Part shown: positions 1 through 9,446 of the stretch, piece by piece
Layout: every line of letters begins with the position of its first letter
Position numbering within the stretch: position 1 is the first letter of the stretch
From: Rheinheimera oceanensis
GTDB lineage: Bacteria; Pseudomonadota; Gammaproteobacteria; Enterobacterales; Alteromonadaceae
NCBI RefSeq assembly: GCF_018831085.1
Contig: NZ_JAGPNM010000005.1
Coordinates: 186,001 to 250,000, forward strand
Length of the DNA stretch: 64,000 nucleotides
Direction: 5' to 3'
Position numbers and translations under genes: made by a program
Notes under the pieces: model-generated
Seen by the model: the letters and a program-made list of their open reading frames with translations, nothing else
Told to the model about the DNA's origin: nothing
Databases searched by the model: none

Positions 1-36
1 AATGCCCAGTGCTACAGAATTTTTCTTATAATTCAT
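1..36 (-). CDS. Partial CDS, N-terminus of a probable exported protein
   Basis: Only the first 12 codons lie in the window, read leftward from an ATG at 36-34; they give MNYKKNSVALGI. Two lysines followed by a hydrophobic stretch is how a signal peptide starts. A purine-rich AAGGTGGGA lies 5 to 6 bases upstream of the ATG. The N-terminus resembles those of TonB-dependent receptors in this group of bacteria, but twelve residues cannot identify the product. The call rests on the start codon, the ribosome-binding site and the long AT-rich leader upstream. Confidence 0.4.
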   Translation of the reverse strand, partial: MNYKKNSVALGI

Positions 37-410
37 CTTTGTTCCCACCTTAGTTATTTTTTATTTAAAAATGATTACTATCAAAGTGTTAAAAGATAAA
101 AACGCTACATTGTTTTGCGCTTCGCTAGCAATAATGCAAAGACTATGCGCAAAATTTATACGTATCTGTTTTGGGAATGACTAAATGAGCTATAACAGGC
201 AAATTCAAAATGACGTATGTTAACAAGCTTAATCCGGGCGCAGATGCCAGAAGGCATACAGGTAAGCCGGTTGTTAACAAGTGAATTGGCGGTCAGGAAT
301 GAAAAAATTTACAGCTGCGTACTACAACAGTGATTTACTGTTAAACAGCAGCGCAACATCACCCCATAACGGGGCAATACGCGCTCAGATGGTGCGACCA
401 ATGTTTTGCA
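37..410. other. Intergenic region with a repeated GTTAAC-centred decamer
   Basis: This 374-bp gap lies between the leftward partial gene and the 3' end of rlmA. It is AT-rich near the partial gene and probably holds that gene's promoter. The decamer TGTTAACAAG occurs twice in direct orientation, at 218-227 and 272-281, each centred on the palindrome GTTAAC, so it could be an operator. A + strand reading frame starting at 299 has its AGGA touching the ATG and runs into rlmA antisense; I do not treat it as a gene. Confidence 0.3.
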
Positions 411-1214
411 TCAAATTGGTGCTTTTTGATACACATCCAGCAGAAAATCGATACTTATTACCGGCAGGCTGGCAGCAAACTGCTGCTTTTGTTCGGCACT
501 GAATTTCCACGCCAGCGGTACCATTTGTACCAGGGCCAATACATCGGCAGGGTGCTTAAATGTCAGGTTATATTGCAAACGCTGGCGCTTAATATGAGTA
601 AAGCCAGCAATGCTGTCGATGTTGTCACTATGCAGCCGTACCTGCTCGTACACCGCTTGTTTTATCTGTAACAAATGCTCAGGCCCCGGCGTTACGGTAA
701 TTAAATGGCCGCCGCTTGTTATCAACCGCGTTAACTCTTCAGGTTTAGACGGCGCGTAAATACGTACCACGGCATCAAAAAAATCTGCTGCAAAGGGCAG
801 CTGGTAAGCACTGGCCACGCTAAAATTGATATCGCTAGCTGCAGCTTTGGCAGCAAATTTAATCGCGCTTTTGGAGATATCAACCCCATATACAGCTGCA
901 TCGGGTACTGCCTGTTTTAACTGCGTGGTGTAGTAGCCTTCGCCGCAGCCTAAATCCAGCACACATTTTGGTGCTAACTCTGCCAGAGCCTGGCTTACCG
1001 CCTGTGCCAGCGGTGCATACCAGCCAGCCTGCAAAAAAGCGCGCCGTGCCAGCATCATCTCTTTGTTGTCGCCTGGATCTTTAGAGTTTTTTTGCTGTAC
1101 CGGCAACAGGTTAACATAACCCTCGCGGGCAAGATCAAAGCTATGGCGGTTAGCACATTGGTATTGTTTATTGCTTAGCAATAATGGCTGTTGGCAAAGC
1201 GGACACAGGTACAT
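411..1214 (-). CDS. rlmA: 23S rRNA (guanine-N1)-methyltransferase RlmA
   Basis: This 267-aa protein is the usual size for RlmA(I), which methylates N1 of G745 in 23S rRNA using S-adenosylmethionine. The N-terminal zinc ribbon shows C4, C7, C20 and H24. A DPGDNKEMM-AR segment around 46-57 matches the conserved family linker. SAM-binding motif I, VLDLGCGEGYY, is at about 85-95, and the acidic VDIS of motif II at about 111-114. The start at 1214 keeps the zinc ribbon complete, although its ribosome-binding site is weak. It is a single gene, divergent from the YciU-like gene. Identification is by recognised family motifs. Confidence 0.93.
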   Translation of the reverse strand: MYLCPLCQQPLLLSNKQYQCANRHSFDLAREGYVNLLPVQQKNSKDPGDNKEMMLARRAFLQAGWYAPLAQAVSQALAELAPKCVLDLGCGEGYYTTQLKQAVPDAAVYGVDISKSAIKFAAKAAASDINFSVASAYQLPFAADFFDAVVRIYAPSKPEELTRLITSGGHLITVTPGPEHLLQIKQAVYEQVRLHSDNIDSIAGFTHIKRQRLQYNLTFKHPADVLALVQMVPLAWKFSAEQKQQFAASLPVISIDFLLDVYQKAPI

Positions 1215-1340
1215 AGTGACATCTGGCAGGTAAAAAGGCCGCTAGTTTAGCAGCACAGCAGTGTTTTCGCCAAAGCCTTGCTATAATGGCGGCATTGTTT
1301 AAGTAGCATTGTGTTGGTGATAACACTCCAGCACGATAAA

Positions 1341-1448
1341 GCAGGCCGGTTAGAACCTGCTGCGCACAGCCAAAGAGTGTCTGAGCGAACGCGCAAGCGT
1401 AAGCGAGTTGCTTTGGCGAGCACAGCAGCGTTGTAACGCAAGGCCTGC
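1341..1448. promoter_or_regulatory. Nested multi-stem inverted repeat upstream of the yciU-like gene
   Basis: Three nested complementary pairs can be read directly. GCAGGCC (1341-1347) pairs with GGCCTGC (1442-1448). CTGCTGCGC (1357-1365) pairs with GCACAGCAG (1420-1428), with one mismatch. GCCAAAG (1369-1375) pairs with CTTTGGC (1411-1417). A small ACGC-GCAA-GCGT hairpin fits inside. The whole folds into one long stem of about 108 nt ending 30 bases before the yciU-like start codon. It could be a structured 5' leader, a cruciform or a dispersed repeat; no function is assigned. Confidence 0.5.
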
Positions 1449-1478
1449 GACAAAACTGATTTTTATACCGGAGCACCA

Positions 1479-1802
1479 ATGCAGGATTTGGAATTATGGA
1501 CGCTGGACGAACTATGTGACCACGCGTTTGATATCTTTGAAGAACTGGCGTCAGAAAATCTGTCGGCAGAAGATTACGCACTTTATCAGCAACACTACGA
1601 AAGCCGCGGCTATGCCGATTTGGCTATTCCCGGTGAAGACTGGGTAGAAATAATGATGCAGGACCTGGAGCCAGAGCTGCACTACGAAGCACAAATTGGC
1701 TTAACCGGCGAAAACGGCGAGCCAGATATGGTGCTGGCGCGTATACTGCTCAGCCGCGAAAAACACGAATCTTTGTGTCATGCCCAGTGGCGTGGCCAGT
1801 AG
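1479..1802 (+). CDS. yciU: YciU-like (UPF0263/DUF440) acidic protein, putative DNA mimic
   Basis: This 107-aa acidic protein matches the plan of E. coli YciU and H. influenzae HI1450. Shared features are an N-terminal AYDIFxELAxxNL-like helix (here CDHAFDIFEELASENL, about 13-28), a central ExRGxAxL (about 46-53), the ExWxE segment, and a C-terminal ARILLSREKHESLCHAQWR. The family is proposed to act as a double-stranded DNA mimic, and the many Asp and Glu residues here fit that. The start is supported by GGAG five to six bases upstream. It is a single gene ending at a bidirectional terminator shared with the peptide transporter. The family is recognised; its cellular target is not settled. Confidence 0.85.
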   Translation: MQDLELWTLDELCDHAFDIFEELASENLSAEDYALYQQHYESRGYADLAIPGEDWVEIMMQDLEPELHYEAQIGLTGENGEPDMVLARILLSREKHESLCHAQWRGQ

Positions 1803-1850
1803 TATACAAAGAGTGGCGATGTCAGTAAGTTAGCTTTATATGGCGCAAAT

Positions 1851-1879
1851 AAAAAGGGCCGGCATTGCCGACCCTTTTC
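1851..1879. terminator. Bidirectional intrinsic terminator
   Basis: An A-tract, the stem AAAGGGCCGGC/GCCGACCCTTT (one mismatch, loop ATT) and a T-tract lie between the convergent ends of the yciU-like gene (1802) and the transporter gene (1883). With A and T tracts on both sides, it can terminate transcription in both directions. Confidence 0.8.
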
Positions 1880-1882
1880 GCT

Positions 1883-3439
1883 TTAATGCACGCCGTGCAT
1901 GCGTTTTTTCAGCCAGGGGCTGATGCACAGCATAAAAACACCAATACCAAGACCAACATACAGCAAAAAGCTGAATAGCTCAGTGTAACCTGCCAGTGCG
2001 GCACTTACTTCAACGGTTTCACCGGCCGGTACTTCAATCGCCGCCAGTTTTGCCAGTTGGGTGGCTAATAACTCAGAGTAAGCCGTAGCCAGGAACCAGG
2101 CCCCCATCATTACACCAACCACTTTATGCACTGCCAGCTTGGTTACTGCCGATAACCCCACCGGCGATAAACACAGCTCGCCCATAGTGTGTAACATATA
2201 GGCCAGTACCATCCAGCCTGCACCAACCAGGCCCGCTTCGTTAGGAAACTGCGCGCCCAATACCAGAGCACCAAAACCTAAACCGGCCTGAATAATACCC
2301 AGTGCAAATTTAACCGGGGTGCTGGGTTCCATATTGCGTTTGGCCAGGAAAATCCATAACCAGGCAAAAAACGGTGCCAAAGTGATAATAAACAACGGAT
2401 TTAATGCGCCGTACTGGCCAGCAGTGGTTTCAAAACCAAATACATTGCGGTCCATTACCCGGTCGGCATACAAGGTCATCGAAGACGCCGATTGCTCAAA
2501 CAGTGCCCAGAACACCACCGTTGAAATGGTCAGTACTATTAATACCATCATCCGGTCACGCTCTTCCTTAGTACATTGCGTCACCATAAACCAGATAATG
2601 CCAACAAGCACTGCAAAAGATAACCCCAGTAAGGTGTTATGCACCACCGGGTTATACTGCACCAGTTGCCACACTACAAACAGCGCAGGTACGGTAGCCA
2701 GATAAATCAGCCATTCACGGTTAATACCGGCAAATACTTTTTCTTTTAACAGGGCAGGGTTCGCAGGTTCAGCATAGCCATACAGGTATTTTTGCCCGGC
2801 TAAAAACACAATTAAACCCAGCACCATACCAATACCAGCCAAACCAAAGCCATAGCCCCAGCCGTAGGTTTCGCCAATATAGGTAACCAGCAAGGTAGCA
2901 ATAAAAGAGCCGGTATTAATACCCATGTAAAAGATAGTAAAACCTGAATCGCGGCGGGCATCTTCCTTACCGTACAACTGGCCCACTATGGTAGAAATAT
3001 TCGGCTTTAAAAAGCCCACACCCATAATGATCAGCGCCAGCGAGAAGTAAAACACCTGTATGGCACCGGTATCCTGTACTACCACGCCGTTTTCTACATA
3101 AGCCTGAAAACCCTCGTAGGCCAGGCCCAAATGGCCCAGACAAAGCAAAATGGCGCCAAAGGTAACGGCTTTACGCATACCCAGGTAACGGTCTGCCAGC
3201 ATACCGCCGATAACCGGCATAGCGTAAACCAGGCCGGCATAGCTGCCTAATACATCCAGGCCACCGGCGTCGCTGAATAAATGGTACTTTGTTAAATACA
3301 ATAACAGCAGGTATTTCATACCGTAGAAGGAGAAGCGTTCCCACATTTCGGTGAGAAAGCACACATAAAGCCCGACCGGATGGCCGAGAAATTGCGGCTG
3401 GTTGGCATGTGCCGCCGCAACAGTGCTTGATTCAGTCAT
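1883..3439 (-). CDS. POT/PTR2-family proton-dependent di/tripeptide transporter
   Basis: This 518-aa protein has the pattern of about 12-14 membrane segments of the POT branch of the major facilitator superfamily, which imports di- and tripeptides with protons across the inner membrane. The first helix carries the family signature ExxERFxFYG (EMWERFSFYG, about 31-40). The second signature, FYMGINTGSF, is at about 170-179. GFLKPNIS and a C-terminal GELCLSPVGLS are further family blocks. The start is supported by GGGGA upstream of the ATG. It is a single gene, possibly DtpA- or DtpB-like; the exact substrate range is not visible. Confidence 0.9.
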   Translation of the reverse strand: MTESSTVAAAHANQPQFLGHPVGLYVCFLTEMWERFSFYGMKYLLLLYLTKYHLFSDAGGLDVLGSYAGLVYAMPVIGGMLADRYLGMRKAVTFGAILLCLGHLGLAYEGFQAYVENGVVVQDTGAIQVFYFSLALIIMGVGFLKPNISTIVGQLYGKEDARRDSGFTIFYMGINTGSFIATLLVTYIGETYGWGYGFGLAGIGMVLGLIVFLAGQKYLYGYAEPANPALLKEKVFAGINREWLIYLATVPALFVVWQLVQYNPVVHNTLLGLSFAVLVGIIWFMVTQCTKEERDRMMVLIVLTISTVVFWALFEQSASSMTLYADRVMDRNVFGFETTAGQYGALNPLFIITLAPFFAWLWIFLAKRNMEPSTPVKFALGIIQAGLGFGALVLGAQFPNEAGLVGAGWMVLAYMLHTMGELCLSPVGLSAVTKLAVHKVVGVMMGAWFLATAYSELLATQLAKLAAIEVPAGETVEVSAALAGYTELFSFLLYVGLGIGVFMLCISPWLKKRMHGVH

Positions 3440-3592
3440 GGAGTCCCCAGAGTTTTATTAGAATTATCTGCCTTTTGCCATTTGGCACAAAGCTCAGCGG
3501 ATTATGCAGATGTGCAGCAATCTTGTCATCACCCGCCACAGTGTTAACAGATAAAAACCGTAAAATTACCGGTGTATGCAGGTTACAGCCTG

Positions 3593-3892
3593 TTACTGGC
3601 CAAACAGCTGCTGGCGAATTCTGGCAAAATCTTTACGGCATACGGCAAAGGTTAACGGCCGCGTAATGGCCGGGTATGCAACCAGCAGCAATACAATATA
3701 ACCAACAATTTCCCAGCCGCTGGCTCTGGCAATCAGTAAAAATAACGGGATCAAAATCAGCAGTTTAATAATATTCAGCGTAATTTTGGTGGGTACCGGC
3801 AGGCCATCAGCCGCTTTACGGATCACCTCCATGCGCTGGGCAAACGTTAGGCCGGCTAATTCAGGTATTTTCTGGCTGTTCAGATATAACAT
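3593..3892 (-). CDS. Small two-helix membrane protein of unknown function
   Basis: This 99-aa protein opens with a soluble segment (MLYLNSQKIPELAGLTFAQR). Two adjacent hydrophobic helices follow at about 41-58 (IIKLLILIPLFLLIARAS) and 63-78 (IVGYIVLLLVAYPAIT). The C-terminal tail is basic and ends KDFARIRQQLFGQ. AAAAAGGA eight bases upstream supports the start. I recognise no named family or catalytic motif; similar short proteins are common in Alteromonadales. It lies between the transporter gene and the polysaccharide locus, from which it is divergently transcribed. Confidence 0.7.
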   Translation of the reverse strand: MLYLNSQKIPELAGLTFAQRMEVIRKAADGLPVPTKITLNIIKLLILIPLFLLIARASGWEIVGYIVLLLVAYPAITRPLTFAVCRKDFARIRQQLFGQ

Positions 3893-3927
3893 CGGTTGGT
3901 CCTTTTTATTGCAGGCGTTAATGCTCT

Positions 3928-3967
3928 CTGCGGTTAATTATGCACGATTCAGTTGGAATTAACGCAG
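3928..3967. promoter_or_regulatory. Inverted repeat in the divergent promoter region upstream of wecB
   Basis: CTGCGGTTAATT (3928-3939) and AATTAACGCAG (3957-3967) are reverse complements apart from one extra G. They lie between the leftward small membrane protein gene and the rightward wecB, where both promoters must be. This suggests a dimeric regulator site, or simply a hairpin. No JUMPstart/ops-like sequence was seen here. Confidence 0.3.
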
Positions 3968-4050
3968 GGCGCGCTAGTTTAGCGGTTCTGACTATCGCTT
4001 TAAAAGCGCTTTTGGTAAGCTTTACGCCAATACAGCAATAAGGATCTTTG

Positions 4051-5184
4051 ATGATTAAAGTTCTCAGCGTCTTTGGTACCCGCCCCGAGGCCATTAAAAT
4101 GGCACCACTGGTTAATTTACTAAAGCAGCAAACGGATATCGACAGCCGTGTATGTGTTACCGGCCAACACCGTGAAATGCTGGATCAGGTGCTGCAGTTA
4201 TTTGATATCAAACCCGAATACGACCTGGCTATTATGAAAGCCGGCCAGGATTTATACGACGTAACCACCAGCATACTGTTAAACATTAAGCCTGTATTGC
4301 GTGATTTTAAGCCAGACGTAGTATTAGTACACGGTGATACCAGCACCACTTTCGCCGCAGCGTTGGCCTGTTACTATGAAAAAACCGCCGTAGGCCATGT
4401 TGAAGCCGGCCTGCGCACCGGTAATATATACAGCCCCTGGCCGGAAGAAGCTAACCGCAAACTAACCGGTGCTATTACCCGTTTTCACTTTGCACCTACC
4501 GCTACCTCACAGCAAAATCTGCTAAACGAGCAGGTTAATCCGGCACATATTGTCGTTACCGGTAATACCGTTATCGATGCGCTGCTGCAGGTAGTGGCTA
4601 AAATAGAAGACGACGCCGTACTAAGCCAGCGTTTTGCTGATCAATTTCCTTATGGCCAGGACGGCAGACGGTTAATTCTGGTTACCGGCCACCGGCGTGA
4701 AAGTTTTGGTGCCGGTTTCGAGCATATCTGCGCCGCATTAAAGCAAATTGCTCAGCAGTTCCCTGATTGCGATATCGTGTACCCGGTGCATTTAAACCCT
4801 AATGTGCGTGAACCGGTATTCCGTTTATTATCAGACGCACCCAATGTACATTTAATCGAGCCGCAGGATTACCTGCCATTTGTTTATCTGATGAGCCGCA
4901 GTACCCTGGTACTAACCGACTCGGGCGGTATTCAGGAAGAGGCGCCATCACTGGGTAAACCGGTGCTGGTTATGCGCGACACCACCGAGCGGCCAGAAGC
5001 AGTAGAAGCCGGTACCGTAAAACTGGTAGGTACCGATCAGGCAAAAATTGTCGCACAAGTAAGCAAATTGCTTACTGATAAGGCATACTATGACAGCATG
5101 AGTTTTGCCCATAACCCCTATGGTGACGGCAAAGCCTGTCAGCGTATTATTGATGCAATCAGAAAAGATGTCAGCGAGTACTAA
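4051..5184 (+). CDS. wecB: UDP-N-acetylglucosamine 2-epimerase (non-hydrolysing)
   Basis: This 377-aa enzyme interconverts UDP-GlcNAc and UDP-ManNAc in the cytoplasm. Conserved blocks are [13 protein letters not shown] (about 8-20), [28 protein letters not shown], and the C-terminal [18 protein letters not shown] with the following RDTTERPE. The ATG at 4051 is chosen over the TTG one codon earlier because AAGGA lies eight bases upstream. It is the first gene of the polysaccharide locus. Its product feeds WecC (13259-14515), so the two together would make UDP-ManNAcA, although 8 kb separates them. Confidence 0.95.
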   Translation: MIKVLSVFGTRPEAIKMAPLVNLLKQQTDIDSRVCVTGQHREMLDQVLQLFDIKPEYDLAIMKAGQDLYDVTTSILLNIKPVLRDFKPDVVLVHGDTSTTFAAALACYYEKTAVGHVEAGLRTGNIYSPWPEEANRKLTGAITRFHFAPTATSQQNLLNEQVNPAHIVVTGNTVIDALLQVVAKIEDDAVLSQRFADQFPYGQDGRRLILVTGHRRESFGAGFEHICAALKQIAQQFPDCDIVYPVHLNPNVREPVFRLLSDAPNVHLIEPQDYLPFVYLMSRSTLVLTDSGGIQEEAPSLGKPVLVMRDTTERPEAVEAGTVKLVGTDQAKIVAQVSKLLTDKAYYDSMSFAHNPYGDGKACQRIIDAIRKDVSEY

Positions 5185-5237
5185 GTTGATTAACGAAATG
5201 CCTACACACACAAAGCTGACAAACGGAGAATTTTAAT

Positions 5238-6239
5238 ATGGATATTCTGCAACATTTGCAGCAAGCCCCTAAGCGCTGGCTGGTTACCGGTTGCGCCGGT
5301 TTTATTGGCTCTAATCTGGTAGAGGCGCTGTTAAAGGCCAACCAGCAGGTAGTAGGGCTGGACAACTTTGCCACCGGCCATCAGCGCAACCTTGACGAAG
5401 TGCAAACCCTGGTTAACCCGGCACAATGGGCTAACTTTAGCTTTATTAACGGCGATATCCGCCAACTGGCGCACTGCCAGCAAGCCTGTAGCGCTGTTGA
5501 TTATGTACTACATCAGGCTGCGCTGGGCTCAGTACCACGCTCAATTAACGACCCCATTACTACCAACGACACCAATATCAGCGGCTTTTTAAATATGCTG
5601 GTGGCTGCGCGTGACGCCGGGGTAAAACGCTTTGTTTATGCCGCTTCCAGTTCTACCTATGGCGATCATCCGGCTTTACCCAAGGTCGAAGATATTATAG
5701 GCAAGCCTTTATCGCCCTATGCTATTACCAAATACGTGAACGAGCTATACGCCGATGTATTTTCCCGAACTTATGGCTTTCATAGTATCGGGCTGCGTTA
5801 TTTTAATGTGTTTGGCCCACGGCAAGACCCTAACGGCGCTTACGCTGCAGTGATCCCAAAATGGACTGCCGCTATGATCGCCAACGACGATGTGGTAATT
5901 AACGGCGATGGCGAAACCAGCCGCGATTTCTGTTTTGTCGCCAATGCGGTGCAGGCCAATATCCGCGCTGCGCTGGCTAATATCAGCCAGAGCGAAGTAT
6001 TTAACGTGGCATTGGGCGATCGCACCACGCTAAACGAGTTATTTAACGGCCTTGTGCAAAGCCTGGCCGACAATGGTATTCACTATACCAAGGCGGCGCA
6101 ATATGGTGAGTTTCGTTCGGGTGATGTGCGCCACTCGCAGGCCGATATCAGCAAAGCCAAAACCATGCTGGGTTATGCCCCTGAGTATCGCATCCGCGAT
6201 GGCTTAAAGCTGGCTATGCCCTGGTATATTCAGCAGTAA
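5238..6239 (+). CDS. WbpP/TviC-like UDP-N-acetylglucosamine 4-epimerase
   Basis: This 333-aa extended short-chain dehydrogenase is related to WbpP and TviC, which interconvert UDP-GlcNAc and UDP-GalNAc (and their uronic acids). It has the NAD-binding [11 protein letters not shown] at 17-27, the substrate-loop ASSSTYGD around 136-143, and the catalytic Y161-xxx-K165. The N-terminal extension before the Rossmann fold is typical of the WbpP branch rather than short GalE. GGAG lies about eight bases upstream. It is directly followed by the WbpO-like dehydrogenase, the partner expected for UDP-GalNAcA synthesis. Confidence 0.88.
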   Translation: MDILQHLQQAPKRWLVTGCAGFIGSNLVEALLKANQQVVGLDNFATGHQRNLDEVQTLVNPAQWANFSFINGDIRQLAHCQQACSAVDYVLHQAALGSVPRSINDPITTNDTNISGFLNMLVAARDAGVKRFVYAASSSTYGDHPALPKVEDIIGKPLSPYAITKYVNELYADVFSRTYGFHSIGLRYFNVFGPRQDPNGAYAAVIPKWTAAMIANDDVVINGDGETSRDFCFVANAVQANIRAALANISQSEVFNVALGDRTTLNELFNGLVQSLADNGIHYTKAAQYGEFRSGDVRHSQADISKAKTMLGYAPEYRIRDGLKLAMPWYIQQ

Positions 6240-6292
6240 CAATTTCCGGTTTTAATAATGTTAAGTAAATGGATTTACAAAGGATTTTTAGT

Positions 6293-7570
6293 ATGAGAAA
6301 TATCGCAGACAGTCAGTTAGCTATTATCGGCCTGGGTTATGTTGGCCTGCCACTGGCGGTTGAATTTGGTAAGCATTACACCACTTTAGGTTTTGATATT
6401 AATACAACCCGTATCAGTGAGCTGAATAAAGGCGAAGATCACACGCTTGAAGTAAGCAGTGAAGAGCTAAAACAAGCCGGTAAACTCAGTTACAGCAGCA
6501 ATCTGGACGATTTACGCCGTGCTAATGTATATATCGTTACCGTACCAACGCCGATAGACGAGCACCGCCAGCCCGACTTAACCCCGCTGATTAAAGCCTC
6601 CGAAACCTTAGGCAAAGTGATAAAAGCCGGCGATGTAGTGATTTACGAATCCACCGTTTACCCGGGCGCGACCGAAGAAGACTGTATTCCGGTAATCGAA
6701 CGTGTCTCCGGGCTTAAATATAATGTCGATTTTTTCGCCGGCTACAGCCCGGAGCGGATAAACCCGGGTGACAAAGAGCACCGTGTTACCACCATTAAAA
6801 AAGTTACCTCCGGCTCTACACCAGACATAGCCGAATTTGTTGATAAGCTGTACGGCAGCATTATCACTGCCGGTACTTATAAAGCCAGCTCTATCCGGGT
6901 AGCAGAAGCCGCCAAGGTTATTGAAAACACCCAGCGCGATTTAAATATCGCGCTGATAAACGAGCTGGCAGTAATCTTTAACAAACTCGGTATTGATACC
7001 GAAGAAGTATTGCTGGCAGCAGGCACCAAATGGAACTTCCTGCCGTTTCGGCCCGGTTTGGTAGGCGGCCACTGTATAGGAGTAGACCCTTACTACCTAA
7101 CCCATAAAGCTCAGGCCATTGGTTATCACCCCGAGGTTATTCTGGCCGGGCGGCGTATTAACGACAGTATGGGCCGTTATGTGGTAAGCGAACTGGTAAA
7201 AGCCATGGTAAAACGCCGCCTGCATGTGGCCGGTGCCAAGGTGCTGGTTATGGGCTTAACCTTTAAAGAAAACTGCCCGGATATCCGCAACACCAAGGTG
7301 GTAGATATATTAGCCGAGCTAAAAGAATATGGTGTTATGGCTGATGTGTTCGACCCCTGGGTAGATGCCGCAGAAGCACAGCATGAATATGGCATTACAA
7401 CGCTGCAGCAGCCAGAGCAGGGCAGCTATGATGCAGTGATACTGGCCGTTGGCCATAAACAATTCCGTGATTTGGGGGCTGAGGGCATCCGCGCCTTTAG
7501 TAAAACCGGCGGCGTATTGTACGATTTAAAATACGTACTTAGCGCTAACGACAGCGATTTACGGCTGTAA
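6293..7570 (+). CDS. WbpO/TviB-like UDP-N-acetyl-sugar 6-dehydrogenase
   Basis: This 425-aa NAD-dependent enzyme oxidises C6 of a UDP-N-acetylhexosamine to the uronic acid in two steps. It has the Rossmann motif [10 protein letters not shown] near the N-terminus, [19 protein letters not shown], and the catalytic C261 in [11 protein letters not shown]. The C-terminal domain includes [16 protein letters not shown] chose the ATG at 6293 because AAAGGA lies eight bases before it; the ATG at 6269 has no such site. WbpP beside it suggests UDP-GalNAcA (or UDP-GlcNAcA) as product, as in Vi antigen and P. aeruginosa O6 pathways. Confidence 0.9.
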   Translation: MRNIADSQLAIIGLGYVGLPLAVEFGKHYTTLGFDINTTRISELNKGEDHTLEVSSEELKQAGKLSYSSNLDDLRRANVYIVTVPTPIDEHRQPDLTPLIKASETLGKVIKAGDVVIYESTVYPGATEEDCIPVIERVSGLKYNVDFFAGYSPERINPGDKEHRVTTIKKVTSGSTPDIAEFVDKLYGSIITAGTYKASSIRVAEAAKVIENTQRDLNIALINELAVIFNKLGIDTEEVLLAAGTKWNFLPFRPGLVGGHCIGVDPYYLTHKAQAIGYHPEVILAGRRINDSMGRYVVSELVKAMVKRRLHVAGAKVLVMGLTFKENCPDIRNTKVVDILAELKEYGVMADVFDPWVDAAEAQHEYGITTLQQPEQGSYDAVILAVGHKQFRDLGAEGIRAFSKTGGVLYDLKYVLSANDSDLRL

Positions 7571-7615
7571 ATTGCTGTCGCTTAGTTTTATCCGCTAGCT
7601 TTTACCGGCAGTTAT

Positions 7616-7650
7616 GGCGCCGATACGGTATAATCGGCGCCTGTTTTATT
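7616..7650 (+). terminator. Probable intrinsic terminator before rmlC (alternatively promoter region)
   Basis: GGCGCCGAT (7616-7624) and ATCGGCGCC (7633-7641) form a perfect 9-bp stem followed by TGTTTTATT. This would separate the UDP-sugar genes from rmlC. The loop and start of the right arm contain a perfect TATAAT at 7629-7634, so the same sequence could carry a -10 box, although no good -35 lies 17 bases upstream. Confidence 0.5.
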
Positions 7651-7664
7651 AGCACAGCAAGCCA

Positions 7665-8198
7665 ATGAATATTACACCTAGCCATTTAGCCGGTTGTTTA
7701 CTGTTGCAGCCAAACCGCTTTAGCGATGAACGCGGTTTTTTTCAGGAAAACTACCGTGCTAATGCTTATTATGCAGCCGGCATTACCGAGCCTTTAGTAC
7801 AGGATAACTGGTCGCGCTCGGTAAAAGGTGTGCTGCGTGGTATGCATTTTCAGCGCAACCAGCCTCAGGGCAAACTTGTCAGCGTATTACGTGGCGAAAT
7901 TTATGACGTTGCTGTGGATATCCGCAAAAATTCAGCCACTTTTGGCCAGTGGCAGGGCATAGTATTGTCTGAACATAACGCGCAGCAACTGTGGTTGCCA
8001 CCGGGCTTTGCCCATGGTTTTCTGGTGCTGTCAGATGTTGCCGACGTAATATACAAAACCAGCAGTTATTATAATGCTGCCGATGAAGCGGTTTTTTGCT
8101 GGAATGATCCACAGCTGGCTATTAGTTGGCCGACACCACCACAGTTGTTGTCGGCAAAAGACGCCGCCGCCCCCGGTTTTAGCGTAGCGCTGGCATGA
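7665..8198 (+). CDS. rmlC: dTDP-4-dehydrorhamnose 3,5-epimerase
   Basis: This 177-aa cupin-fold enzyme epimerises dTDP-4-keto-6-deoxyglucose at C3 and C5, the third step to dTDP-L-rhamnose. It shows the FSDERGFFQENY block (about 19-30), the catalytic H61 in VLRGMHFQ, GEIYDVAVDIR, LPPGFAHGFLVLSD, and Y130 at the usual catalytic position. Its stop overlaps the start of rmlD by four bases. rmlA and rmlB are absent here but lie 6 kb downstream, so the rhamnose set is split around the export genes. Confidence 0.94.
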   Translation: MNITPSHLAGCLLLQPNRFSDERGFFQENYRANAYYAAGITEPLVQDNWSRSVKGVLRGMHFQRNQPQGKLVSVLRGEIYDVAVDIRKNSATFGQWQGIVLSEHNAQQLWLPPGFAHGFLVLSDVADVIYKTSSYYNAADEAVFCWNDPQLAISWPTPPQLLSAKDAAAPGFSVALA

Positions 8199-9073
8199 AG
8201 CTGTTATTACTGGGCGCTAACGGCCAATTAGGGCTGGCACTGCTACAACAGTTAAAACAGCCGCGACAGTTGCAACAGAGGCAGCAGTTTCAGTATCTGG
8301 CGCTAAATCGCAGCCAGCTGGATATTACCGATATGAGCGCTGTCGCAACTGTCATGGCACAGTACCGGCCGGATGTAATAATAAATTGCGCCGCTTATAC
8401 TGCAGTTGACAACGCCGAGCTGCAAGCTGCCACCTGCATTGCTGTTAACGCTACTGCCGTAGGCCATTTGGCTAAGCTTTGCCAGCAGTACAACAGCTTA
8501 TTGCTGCAGTTTTCTACCGATTATGTGTTTAACGGCCAAAGCAGCAAAGCCTATACCGAGCAAGATATTCCCGCCCCGCTTAATGTGTATGGCCAGTCTA
8601 AATTGCAGGCCGAGCAATCCGTACAGGCCACCTGCAGTAAATATGTTATTTTGCGTACCAGTTGGTTATTTAGCGAATTTGGCCATAACTTTTACCGCAC
8701 TATGCTAAAGCTGGCGCAGCGCGGCCAGATAATTCAGGTGATTAATGATCAATTCGGTTGCCCGACATACGCAGGTGATCTTGCTGTTATTGTACTGCAG
8801 CTGTTACAGCGCTATCAGCAGCAGGGTAGTTTAGCCTATGGTATTTATCATCTGGCTGGCAACCCGGCAGTTAGCTGGTATCAGTTTGCCGAAGCTATTT
8901 TTGCAGCGCATCAGCTTAAGGTCAATCTTCAGGCTGTTTGCAGTACTAATTGGGCATCACCAGCATTACGCCCCACAAATTCAGTATTAAATTGTGATGG
9001 CATGGCAAATACTTTCAATATTAGCAGCCCGGCTTGGCGGCCTGCATTAGACAGCCTCGTTGCACAGTTTTAA
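8195..9073 (+). CDS. rmlD: dTDP-4-dehydrorhamnose reductase
   Basis: This 292-aa NAD(P)H-dependent short-chain dehydrogenase reduces the RmlC product to dTDP-L-rhamnose. It has an N-terminal GANGQLG (7-13), INCAAYTAVDNAE, the FSTDYVFNG block and the catalytic YGQSK segment. ILRTSWLF and INDQFGCPTY are further family signatures. Translation is coupled to rmlC by a four-base ATGA overlap. An internal low-complexity Gln-rich run near residues 21-33 (QLKQPRQLQQRQQFQ) is unusual and probably a surface loop. It ends the first transcriptional block before a 373-bp leader. Confidence 0.93.
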   Translation: MKLLLLGANGQLGLALLQQLKQPRQLQQRQQFQYLALNRSQLDITDMSAVATVMAQYRPDVIINCAAYTAVDNAELQAATCIAVNATAVGHLAKLCQQYNSLLLQFSTDYVFNGQSSKAYTEQDIPAPLNVYGQSKLQAEQSVQATCSKYVILRTSWLFSEFGHNFYRTMLKLAQRGQIIQVINDQFGCPTYAGDLAVIVLQLLQRYQQQGSLAYGIYHLAGNPAVSWYQFAEAIFAAHQLKVNLQAVCSTNWASPALRPTNSVLNCDGMANTFNISSPAWRPALDSLVAQF

Positions 9074-9446
9074 AAAACTGTCAGAAAAAATGTAGTGGTT
9101 AATTACCCATTCAGAGCTCTAGAAGCATTATCTGTTCGTTATGGTGCAGCTTAATATCACCTCTTAATAAAGTCGGATAAATAGATAATTAACAAATAAT
9201 GGTGAAAAAGAGTACAGGGTCATCGTTAGGTAGCAGAAAAAGCGCGATAACATTCGATTAGTCAGCAAAAAAACGGTAAAATTTTGGCAGTTTTTTGCCA
9301 ATATTGTGGTCATAACTGTTGCTTTAGCCACAATACTTTATAAAACAGCTTTGCTACTGGATATCAGAAAATTACTAGCTGATATCGCTTAGTGTTTAAG
9401 GCTGTTAAAAATATAAAATCAAGACCAACAACACTGGAGTTTACGG
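9074..9446 (+). promoter_or_regulatory. Leader/promoter region of the export-assembly operon with three inverted repeats
   Basis: This 373-bp AT-rich gap precedes the SLBB export gene. Three inverted repeats are readable: TTGGCA/TGCCAA (9284-9289 and 9296-9301), ATTGTGG/CCACAAT (9303-9309 and 9328-9334) and GATATCAG/CTGATATC (9360-9367 and 9379-9386). No gene with a credible start was found. The position marks it as the main promoter region of the downstream operon. I saw no GGCGGTAG-type ops element for RfaH. Confidence 0.4.

Noticed and set aside
281-502. A 73-codon + strand frame near the left end
   Set aside because: It runs antisense into rlmA and its only purine-rich site touches the internal ATG, so it is probably not translated.
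7629-7634. TATAAT as a confident promoter for rmlC
   Set aside because: It lies in a perfect terminator-like hairpin and no acceptable -35 box lies at 16-18 bases.
9074-9446. JUMPstart/ops (RfaH) element before the export operon
   Set aside because: No GGCGGTAG-like core was found in this leader or before wecB.
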